The notes below the pieces were generated by a model. It was not told the DNA's origin. It saw only the letters and a list, made by a program, of their open reading frames with translations, and ran no database searches. 64,000 bases of DNA from Sulfurospirillum barnesii SES-3 (GTDB lineage: Bacteria > Campylobacterota > Campylobacteria > Campylobacterales > Sulfurospirillaceae): assembly GCF_000265295.1 (NCBI RefSeq), contig NC_018002.1, forward strand, positions 1,674,001 to 1,738,000, written 5' to 3'. Made by a program: the position numbers and the translations under genes. Below are positions 57,516-64,000 of this stretch, one piece after another; position 1 is the first letter of the stretch, and each line of letters opens with the position of its first letter.

Positions 57516-57920
57516 ATGTTTATCGGCGCATTTTTCTCTTTTACCCTCTTTTTTGTAACCGCTTTAGGTGTTCTTATCCTGTTTCTCTTCTTGTATGCCA
57601 AAGTCACACCCTATGATGATTATGAGATGATTTTCACCCAAAACAACACCGCTTCTGCGTTAGGATTTGGTGGAGCCATTGTAGGTTTATGTATCCCTTT
57701 GTATAGCGCATTGGTCAATTCCATTTCTTACGGTGATTTTGTTATATGGGCAGGCATTGCCATGTTTGTTCAACTCCTTTTTGCACTCATTATGACACGC
57801 TTAGGTGGAAGATTTTCCGTGGAAAAGCATATGGACAATGGTGACATTTCAGTGGGGATTTTGATGGCATTTATCTCTAGTGCTATTGGACTTTTAAACG
57901 CAGGTTCGATGAGTTATTAA
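57516..57920 (+). CDS. DUF350-type inner-membrane protein
   Basis: A 134-residue membrane protein with four helices in two similar pairs: FFSFTLFFVTALGVLILFLFLYA, ALGFGGAIVGLCIPLYSAL, FVIWAGIAMFVQLLFALIM and VGILMAFISSAIGLLNAGS. The two LGFGGAIVGL and ISSAIGLLNA segments match the DUF350 (UPF0719) family; function unknown. The start follows an AAAGG at 57502-57506-type site and the promoter above. It ends at a strong bidirectional terminator. Confidence 0.78.
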   Translation: MFIGAFFSFTLFFVTALGVLILFLFLYAKVTPYDDYEMIFTQNNTASALGFGGAIVGLCIPLYSALVNSISYGDFVIWAGIAMFVQLLFALIMTRLGGRFSVEKHMDNGDISVGILMAFISSAIGLLNAGSMSY

Positions 57921-57931
57921 GCTTTACATGT

Positions 57932-57962
57932 ACAAAGGGATTTGAGTTTCAAATCCCTTTGT
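57932..57962. terminator. Strong bidirectional terminator
   Basis: ACAAAGGGATTTGA and TCAAATCCCTTTGT form a perfect 14-bp stem with the loop GTT, between the DUF350 gene and convergent trpB. AATTTTTATAAA follows on the plus strand. A partial copy of the palindrome (TTTACATGTACA) abuts the left arm. Confidence 0.85.
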
Positions 57963-57967
57963 AATTT

Positions 57968-59179
57968 TTATAAATAATCCTCAGGCTTATAATTTTCCAC
58001 CACAAAATCAATATCTTTATCGCCTCGTCCGCTCAAATTCACCAAAATAGACTCGTATGGTTTTTCTTTGGCTAGCTTCATCGCAAATGCCACTGCATGG
58101 GCACTCTCTAAGGCTGGGATGATGCCCTCATAATGGCTCAAATCGTAAAAGGCTTGAATGGTCTCTTTATCATTGGCGATGCCAACTTTCGTGCGTCCTG
58201 AAGTACTCAAATAAGCGTGTTCTGGCCCAACAGAGGGGTAGTCTAGTCCACTGGCGATGGAGTGAACGGCGGCTGGTTCACCCGCTTCGTTTTTGAGCAT
58301 AATGGAGTTAAACCCATGCAAAATGCCCTCGCTTCCATAGGTCAAGCTCGCCGCATGTTCGCCTAGTTTTGTGCCAGTACCTCCAGGTTCCACGCCGTAC
58401 ATTTCGCAGGAATCTTCGATGAAAGCGGAGAAAAGTCCCATTGCATTGCTTCCTCCACCCACACATGCCACGAGATTATCAGGTAAGTTACCCGTCATCT
58501 CCAAAAATTGCTCTCTGGCTTCAATGCCCACAACACTTTGAAAATCCCTGACCATTTTGGGAAACGGATGAGGGCCTACAACGGAGCCGATACAATAAAT
58601 AGAATTTTCTGGGTCTTTCAAATACGCTTCAAACGCTGAGTCTACTGCTTCTTTAAGTGTACGTGCTCCAAAACTAACAGGCACGACTTTCGCACCCAAA
58701 ACTCTCATTCGCACCACATTGGGGTGCTCTTTGGCGATGTCCACTTCACCCATATGAATCTCACACTCTAGCCCAAAATACGCCGCAGCCGTTGCCAATG
58801 CCACGCCGTGTTGCCCTGCTCCTGTTTCAGCGATGAGTTTTTTCTTACCCAAATATTTGGCTAAAAGCGCTTCACCCATACAGTGGTTAAGCTTGTGCGC
58901 TCCTGTGTGGTTTAAATCTTCACGTTTAAGATAAATGCGTGCACCTCCCACATACTCACTCAAACGCTTGGCATAATACACAGGCGTGGGTCTGCCTTGA
59001 TAGTGTTTGCGGATATCACGCAGTTCACGGATAAAATTGTGCGAATTACCAATCGTCAAATACGCCTCTTCAATCTTTTTAAATTGTTCTTCTAGTTCGG
59101 GTGGCAAGAACGCTCCACCAAACTTTCCAAAATAGCCTTTACTATTGGGAAATGCTCTTAAATAGGGTTTTTGAACCAT
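57968..59179 (-). CDS. trpB: Tryptophan synthase beta subunit, stand-alone copy
   Basis: TrpB joins indole and serine to tryptophan with PLP. The 403-residue protein has [34 protein letters not shown] with the PLP Lys, [14 protein letters not shown], and [15 protein letters not shown]. The ATG at 59179 has AAAGGA 8 bases ahead; the open frame to 59284 runs past the promoter at 59268 and is rejected. trpA and other trp genes are not nearby, so this may be a second, dispersed TrpB. Confidence 0.92.
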   Translation of the reverse strand: MVQKPYLRAFPNSKGYFGKFGGAFLPPELEEQFKKIEEAYLTIGNSHNFIRELRDIRKHYQGRPTPVYYAKRLSEYVGGARIYLKREDLNHTGAHKLNHCMGEALLAKYLGKKKLIAETGAGQHGVALATAAAYFGLECEIHMGEVDIAKEHPNVVRMRVLGAKVVPVSFGARTLKEAVDSAFEAYLKDPENSIYCIGSVVGPHPFPKMVRDFQSVVGIEAREQFLEMTGNLPDNLVACVGGGSNAMGLFSAFIEDSCEMYGVEPGGTGTKLGEHAASLTYGSEGILHGFNSIMLKNEAGEPAAVHSIASGLDYPSVGPEHAYLSTSGRTKVGIANDKETIQAFYDLSHYEGIIPALESAHAVAFAMKLAKEKPYESILVNLSGRGDKDIDFVVENYKPEDYL

Positions 59180-59267
59180 AAATATCCTTTTTACATGTAA
59201 AAGATGTTTTGTACTTCTGCTTACAACTTCATCACACAAAGGGGCAAGGCAAAAGCACTTTTGGTGT

Positions 59268-59273
59268 ATTATA
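59268..59273 (-). promoter_or_regulatory. Candidate -10 element for trpB
   Basis: On the minus strand TATAAT in GTGCGTTATAATACACC, with transcription starting near 59261 and a leader of about 80 bases that includes TTTACATGTAAA at 59190-59201. Confidence 0.55.
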
Positions 59274-59298
59274 ACGCACTCCAATTAAAATAGGAAAA

Positions 59299-61836
59299 AT
59301 GATGGAAATCGAAGAAATTATTGAAGATTTAATCGAAAAAAATGCCAGTGATTTTGAAATATCTAAAGTCATCAAAGAGCATATCAAAGCCTATTTAAGC
59401 TCTTTAAATGAGATTTTTGTGGAAAATCAAGGCAAAGATTTCTTAGTCAAACATGCTAAAAAAATTGACCAATTTATTATGATTATTTACAAATACACCC
59501 TACGCAAATACTTTGGTAACTATATGCCCTTTGCCAATGCCATTCCTGTGGTTTTAGTCGGCATGGGAAGCTATGGACGTGAGGAGTTATGCGTCTACTC
59601 CGACATTGACCTTATGGTCGTTTACAAAGCACTTCCTGGCTACAACATAGAACCCCTCATCCAATCCATGCTCTATTTGGCGTGGGATGCAGGGATGAAA
59701 CTGGGGCATCGCACCCATAAACTTGAAGAACTGCTAAGTGCTAGCAATCAAGACCTTACCATTAAAACTGCCATGTTAGAGTCTCGCTTTTTATGCGGTT
59801 CAAAGCTTTTATGGATGGAAACAGAGCGTGAGTTACTGAAAATTCAAAAAGGCGACAAAGGGGATAAAAAAGAGATTATCAGGCAAATTATTGCGGCGCA
59901 TGAAGCACGCAGAGCAAAACATCCTATGAGTATGGAGCCCAATATTAAAGAAGGCGTAGGAGGGCTTAGAGATGCGCATACGCTCTTTTGGATGTGTAAG
60001 ATTCTATTTGGAAGCATCCGCATTAAAGACCGTGTACCTGAAATTATCAATGAAGAGGAGTATAAAGAGTTTCGCAGTGCATTAGAATTTCTTTACCGTG
60101 TACGCTCTGCATTGCATTTAAGTGCGAAGAAGAAACAAGATATTTTAAACCTCGAATACATCCCTGATGTCGCAAAAAAACTAGGCTTTGAAGATAAAAT
60201 ATTGAAAAATGCCCATATGCAACTCTCCTCTCGTACGTTTGCCTCCATGCACACCGTGGATGTTACATGTAAAATTTTTATGCGCAAACTTACCGCCTCA
60301 CTGTTTTTATATCCACCTTGTCTCAATGCGCTTAAAAAAGGGCGTATTGAAAAAGGTCTCTACCGTGTCAATAATATTGTATATGCGTCTTTGAAAAAAC
60401 CCAACCCTAAACTTTCACTGGTATTAGAGCAACTTCAGAACTTTGATGATGCTGCGGTGCGTTTTGATATTAGCTATGTGCATTACATCAAAAATGCTAT
60501 CTATCCAGTGCACAATACCCCAAAAACCTATAAACAAATACGCTCTCTTCTCTTTCAACCCAATGTCTACACCCTCTTTAGCCTGCTTTATGAGGCCTCT
60601 CTTTTACCACAACTCATTAAGCCTTTTCGCCATATTTTAGACCTCGCTCAATTTGATGGCTACCATAAATTGCCTGTGGATATTCACTCTTTACATACCC
60701 TCTACCATTTGGAAAATATACAAGAGCCTTTTATTAAAGCGCTTTTTGATGACCTCTGCCCAGAAGGACGTGCCATGCTAAAACTGGTTGCCTTCTTGCA
60801 TGACAGTGGGAAAGGCAGAAAAGATGACCACAGTGAAATAGGCGCAAAGATTTTTAAAGCCTACGCTACCAAATTGCATTTCTCTGAAAAAGCCATTGAA
60901 ATGGGCGTTTTACTGATTAAGTACCATACGCTTATGAGCAATACAGCCTATCGTGAAGATATTTACAGTGAAAAAGTGGTCCTCTCCTTTATCTCAAAAT
61001 TGCAAAATCCTCAAGCGCTCAAACTGCTCTACATTCTCACCTATGCGGATATGAGTGCGGTCAATGACAATATTTATTCGGGTTTTATTGCTAAATTATT
61101 GCGAGAATTTTACCACTACAGTATGGAGATGTTTGAAAAAGAAGAGCTCATTGATGAGACAACCAAACGCTTACGCAAAGAGAATAGTCTTAAAAAAAGT
61201 CCCGAATTTTTAGCACTTTCAAAAGGTTTGCAGAAAAAAATTCTCTCCATTCAGTCTAATTTTTTCTTTCTCAAGCTCAAACTTCCTGAGATTCTTTTTA
61301 TTGCCAAAGAAGCCGATGAGACATTAAGCGATTCATACCGCTATATCATCAACAATGAAGACCATTTAAGCATTCAAGTGATTCGTGCTAAAGCGTTTAA
61401 TATTGGCTACCTTCTAGGAAAGCTCTCTTACTTAGACCTTGTTCAAATGGATATTTATAAACTTTTTGACAACAAAAAATACTTCCAAATTGACTTTAAT
61501 GAAAAGGTGCAAGAGAGTGACATTGCTTATATTACAGAACTGCTAGAAAACTCCTTTGATATGAGTAAACGAGCCACACTCAAAAAACCTACCATTTTAA
61601 AAGGAGAAATCACCCTAGACTTTGAACACTCAAAATCTTATGCCTTAATGCAACTTAAAACGAAAAATCAGCAAGGATTGATGGCCTACATGATGAGTAT
61701 TTTTGATGAATATAACATTGATATTGCGATGGCAAAGATTCAGACCATTAAAAACAGAACTCGTAACCTTCTTTTAATCGAAAAAACAGTGGGCTTATGT
61801 AACAATAAAGACAGTATTTTAGATTATTTTTATTAA
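59299..61836 (+). CDS. glnD: [Protein-PII] uridylyltransferase-type nitrogen sensor
   Basis: An 845-residue protein with the GlnD architecture. The nucleotidyltransferase domain has VGMGSYGREELCVYSDIDLMVVY (GS and DxD). The HD domain has LKLVAFLHDSGKGRKDDHSE near residue 490 and HTLYHLENI just before. The C-terminus has an ACT-like segment (ALMQLKTKNQQGLMAYMMSI), perhaps only one. GlnD modifies PII in response to glutamine. It ends 12 bases before glmS. With GlnA lacking its adenylylation Tyr, the downstream target of the cascade here is unclear. Confidence 0.85.
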   Translation: MMEIEEIIEDLIEKNASDFEISKVIKEHIKAYLSSLNEIFVENQGKDFLVKHAKKIDQFIMIIYKYTLRKYFGNYMPFANAIPVVLVGMGSYGREELCVYSDIDLMVVYKALPGYNIEPLIQSMLYLAWDAGMKLGHRTHKLEELLSASNQDLTIKTAMLESRFLCGSKLLWMETERELLKIQKGDKGDKKEIIRQIIAAHEARRAKHPMSMEPNIKEGVGGLRDAHTLFWMCKILFGSIRIKDRVPEIINEEEYKEFRSALEFLYRVRSALHLSAKKKQDILNLEYIPDVAKKLGFEDKILKNAHMQLSSRTFASMHTVDVTCKIFMRKLTASLFLYPPCLNALKKGRIEKGLYRVNNIVYASLKKPNPKLSLVLEQLQNFDDAAVRFDISYVHYIKNAIYPVHNTPKTYKQIRSLLFQPNVYTLFSLLYEASLLPQLIKPFRHILDLAQFDGYHKLPVDIHSLHTLYHLENIQEPFIKALFDDLCPEGRAMLKLVAFLHDSGKGRKDDHSEIGAKIFKAYATKLHFSEKAIEMGVLLIKYHTLMSNTAYREDIYSEKVVLSFISKLQNPQALKLLYILTYADMSAVNDNIYSGFIAKLLREFYHYSMEMFEKEELIDETTKRLRKENSLKKSPEFLALSKGLQKKILSIQSNFFFLKLKLPEILFIAKEADETLSDSYRYIINNEDHLSIQVIRAKAFNIGYLLGKLSYLDLVQMDIYKLFDNKKYFQIDFNEKVQESDIAYITELLENSFDMSKRATLKKPTILKGEITLDFEHSKSYALMQLKTKNQQGLMAYMMSIFDEYNIDIAMAKIQTIKNRTRNLLLIEKTVGLCNNKDSILDYFY

Positions 61837-61848
61837 AAGGCAAGTGGT

Positions 61849-63660
61849 ATGTGTGGAATTGTTGGCTATATCGGGAAAAAAGAAAAACGTGATTTTCTCA
61901 TTGATGGGCTTAAAGAGCTTGAATATCGAGGGTATGACTCAGCAGGTATTGCTGTACTAAAAGATGGCGAAATCACCTCTTTTAAAGCCACAGGTAAGCT
62001 CTCCAATTTAGACCACAAGGTTGAAAATTTTAGCTCTACAGGTTTTGGTGTTGGCATTGGGCACACACGGTGGGCAACACACGGTAAACCCACAGAAGCA
62101 AATGCGCATCCACATTGGGGGCAATTTTCTTATATTATTCACAACGGAATTATTGAAAATTACAAAGAGATTAAAGACGAACTTCTCAAAGATGGCATCA
62201 CATTTTTAAGCCAAACCGATACCGAAGTTGCCGTGCATCTTTTTGAAAAAAATGTAAGAGAATTGGGAGATTGTTTTAAAGCGTTTGAAAAAACCATTGC
62301 CTCCTTGCATGGGGCATATGCCATTTTACTGATTACCAAAAAAGAGCCCGATGTTATCTTCTTTGCAAAAAATGCCGTTCCTTTACTGCTTGGAAAGAGC
62401 AGTGAGGGTGAGGTCTATTTTAGCTCTTCAGACGCACCCCTTATTGGTTTAGCAAAAGAGGTGGTTTACCTAGAAGATGCTCAGTACGGTTGGGCAAAGA
62501 ATCAAGACATCACCCTTTTAAAAGAGCATGTTCAACAACAGCTTGATTTCAAACCCCTTATCCACGATAAACTCTCAGCCCAAAAAGATGGGTACCGTTA
62601 TTTTATGGAAAAAGAGATTTACGAGCAGTCCGTGGTGGTTGGTGAAACTTTAATGGGGCGCATTAAAGAAAATAGAGTTATTTTGGATGAACTGTGTGGT
62701 TTTGATTTTAGCAGAATCGATGCGATTAAAATTTGTGCGTGTGGTACCAGCTACCATGCCGCTTTGAGTGCATCTTATATGTTTGAACGCCTCTCAAAAA
62801 TTCGCTGTAATGTTGAAATTGCCAGTGAATTTCGCTACAAAGAGCCTTTGTTAGATCCAAAAACCCTTTTTATTGTTATCTCACAAAGTGGTGAAACCGC
62901 CGATACCCTTGAAGCCTTAAAAATGGCAAAAAAAAGCGGTATGCCAACCCTTGCGATTTGCAACGTCGATAACTCTTCTATCGTACGAACCGCTGATGCA
63001 ACCATTTTAACACGTGCAGGCATTGAAAAAGGGGTGGCAAGTACGAAAGCGTTTGCCACACAAGTGGTCACCTTGTGGCTTTTAAGCCTTTTTGTAGGAA
63101 CAGCTAAAAACACCCTTGATGAAGAGATTCTTAAAAGTGAAATTCGAGCCCTTTTACATATTCCTTTGGTTTTAAAAGTAAATGAAGCCAAACATGAAAA
63201 AATTCGCCGCCTCTCCAAACGCTATTTACATGGGCATGGTTTCTTCTTTATTGGCCGTGATGTTTTTTATCCTCTTGCCCTTGAAGGAGCATTGAAGCTT
63301 AAAGAGATTAGCTATTTACACGCAGAGGGCTACCCTGCAGGAGAGATGAAACACGGTCCCATTGCCCTTGCTGATAGCGAACTTTTCACTATTGCGCTCA
63401 TGCCAAAAAATCTTTTATATGACAAAATGAAAAGCAATGTTGAGGAGCTAGGGGCTAGAGATTCAACACTCTTAGTGATTAGTCCAGAGCCTTTTGAATT
63501 AGCCGATGATTTTATTAAGACACAAGCGCATTCACATATGATGGGTGAATTTTTTGAGATGATGCTTATGACCCAATTACTAGCACTTGAAATTTCCATT
63601 CGTTTAGGTAACGATGTCGATATGCCACGCAATCTTGCCAAAAGCGTGACGGTAGAGTAA
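61849..63660 (+). CDS. glmS: Glutamine-fructose-6-phosphate aminotransferase
   Basis: GlmS makes glucosamine-6-phosphate for cell wall and lipopolysaccharide. The 603-residue protein starts MCGIVGYIG with the catalytic Cys2, has RGYDSAGIAV, HTRWATHG, and two SIS domains with ACGTSYHAALSA, SQSGETADTLEAL and GRDVFYPLALEGALKLKEISYLHAEGYPAGEMKHGPIAL in parts. The C-terminal end NLAKSVTVE is typical. Length is normal. No ribozyme-like leader is seen. Confidence 0.97.
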   Translation: MCGIVGYIGKKEKRDFLIDGLKELEYRGYDSAGIAVLKDGEITSFKATGKLSNLDHKVENFSSTGFGVGIGHTRWATHGKPTEANAHPHWGQFSYIIHNGIIENYKEIKDELLKDGITFLSQTDTEVAVHLFEKNVRELGDCFKAFEKTIASLHGAYAILLITKKEPDVIFFAKNAVPLLLGKSSEGEVYFSSSDAPLIGLAKEVVYLEDAQYGWAKNQDITLLKEHVQQQLDFKPLIHDKLSAQKDGYRYFMEKEIYEQSVVVGETLMGRIKENRVILDELCGFDFSRIDAIKICACGTSYHAALSASYMFERLSKIRCNVEIASEFRYKEPLLDPKTLFIVISQSGETADTLEALKMAKKSGMPTLAICNVDNSSIVRTADATILTRAGIEKGVASTKAFATQVVTLWLLSLFVGTAKNTLDEEILKSEIRALLHIPLVLKVNEAKHEKIRRLSKRYLHGHGFFFIGRDVFYPLALEGALKLKEISYLHAEGYPAGEMKHGPIALADSELFTIALMPKNLLYDKMKSNVEELGARDSTLLVISPEPFELADDFIKTQAHSHMMGEFFEMMLMTQLLALEISIRLGNDVDMPRNLAKSVTVE

Positions 63661-63691
63661 TCTAAAATCTTTTACATGTAAGGATGTGCGC

Positions 63692-64000
63692 ATGCAAAAA
63701 AGGCTTTCATGGGTTATTGTTGGAACGATTTTTATCTCATTTATGCTTTTATTGGTTATTTACATTCTCTCCATGCGTAGCTTTTGGATTAAGGGTGCTG
63801 AAGAAAAGGCTGCTGTCATTGCAGAGTTGGTTCAAGATGGTCTTAGTGCGCATATGCTTAGTGGAACGATGGATCAGCGGGAGTTTTTTTTAAACAAAAT
63901 TGCTTCAGCAAAAGGAATTGACTCCTTATGGATTGTGCGAAGCCCCTCTGTCATTGAACAGTTTGGTAAAGGCTTTAATAATGAAACCCCTCGTGATGAA
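63692..64000 (+). CDS. N-terminal part of a membrane sensor protein (truncated by window edge)
   Basis: The visible 103 codons start MQKRLSWVIVGTIFISFMLLLVIY, one membrane helix, and then a periplasmic or external segment (FWIKGAEEKAAVIAELVQDGLSAHMLSGTMDQRE). This order is typical of sensor kinases, chemoreceptors or diguanylate cyclases, but the output domain lies outside the window. AAGG at 63680-63683, at the edge of a TTACATGTAA copy, lies 9 bases before the ATG. Confidence 0.7.
   Translation, partial: MQKRLSWVIVGTIFISFMLLLVIYILSMRSFWIKGAEEKAAVIAELVQDGLSAHMLSGTMDQREFFLNKIASAKGIDSLWIVRSPSVIEQFGKGFNNETPRDE

Noticed and set aside
59180-59284. N-terminal extension of trpB
   Set aside because: It spans the candidate trpB promoter and is unlike TrpB N-termini; the internal ATG has a clear ribosome binding site.
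63886-63893. Run of eight T in the last gene as a phase-variation tract
   Set aside because: Eight A or T in an AT-rich genome is common, and no long poly-G or poly-C tract typical of Campylobacterota phase variation is present in the window.

Overview
The window looks like chromosomal DNA of a Campylobacterota (epsilonproteobacterial) species. The evidence is the AT-rich composition and several gene orders that I recall from Helicobacter and Campylobacter: an HP0956-HP0960-like block (RluA-type synthase, waaA, an HP0958-like zinc-ribbon protein, Nif3, glyQ), prtC-like U32 peptidase beside cheZ (HP0169/HP0170-like), maf near alaS, and ftsI-fliE-flgC-flgB divergent from ftsW-murG. It also has futalosine-type menaquinone synthesis (mqnE). 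A Sulfurospirillum-like free-living species is my best guess, but I cannot prove the genus from the sequence. I see no prophage, insertion sequence or CRISPR array.

Layout. 1-8.6 kb: end of truB, a UvrD/Rep helicase, a LysR regulator, an SspB-like protein, oligoendopeptidase F, the folate genes pabC-pabB, bioD and an AraC/GyrI-like regulator. 8.6-22.2 kb: an aminotransferase, a DUF2062 membrane protein and a DUF89 protein, the ffh-rpsP-khpA-rimM-trmD-rplS translation/secretion cluster, then a long minus-strand run from cheZ to the RluA-type synthase (U32 peptidase, purE, DUF3972-like, glyQ, nif3, HP0958-like, waaA). 22.2-34 kb: PHP phosphatase, glnA, PBP1A, orphan ABC ATPase, bioF, maf, a four-helix membrane protein, alaS and a GH17 domain fused to a polytopic membrane domain. 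34-43.3 kb: a 59-residue cysteine-rich protein, hemH, ftsI-fliE-flgC-flgB, ftsW-murG-GNAT, tRNA-Arg, a nucleoside-recognition membrane protein, a periplasmic thioredoxin-like protein and a DMT transporter.

43.3-48.9 kb is a complete rRNA operon on the minus strand: 16S, tRNA-Ile(GAT), tRNA-Ala(TGC), 23S, 5S. A 66-bp boxA/hairpin element occurs both ahead of 16S and ahead of 23S. 48.9-64 kb: a pseudopilin, a GT39-like membrane protein, pabA/trpG, a hybrid histidine kinase with a degenerate receiver and an HPt domain, an MFS exporter, a purine salvage pair (phosphoribosyltransferase and NCS2 permease), mqnE, a DUF350 protein, a stand-alone trpB, glnD, glmS and the start of a membrane sensor. 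Nitrogen control (glnA, glnD), peptidoglycan assembly (PBP1A, ftsI, ftsW, murG, glmS), biotin (bioD, bioF) and folate (pabA, pabB, pabC) are each spread over separate loci in the window.

The most striking signal is not a gene. The palindrome TTACATGTAA occurs at least 33 times by hand count, roughly once per 2 kb, and often as the 12-mer TTTACATGTAAA. It is found inside unrelated genes (always in the two frames that avoid its stop codon, giving LHV or TC peptides) and in intergenic regions, but not in the rRNA operon. Well under one copy would be expected from base composition. Two copies fuse into a perfect 34-bp palindrome between ffh and rpsP. This resembles a genome-wide signal of the HIP1 or DNA-uptake-sequence kind; its function is unknown to me.
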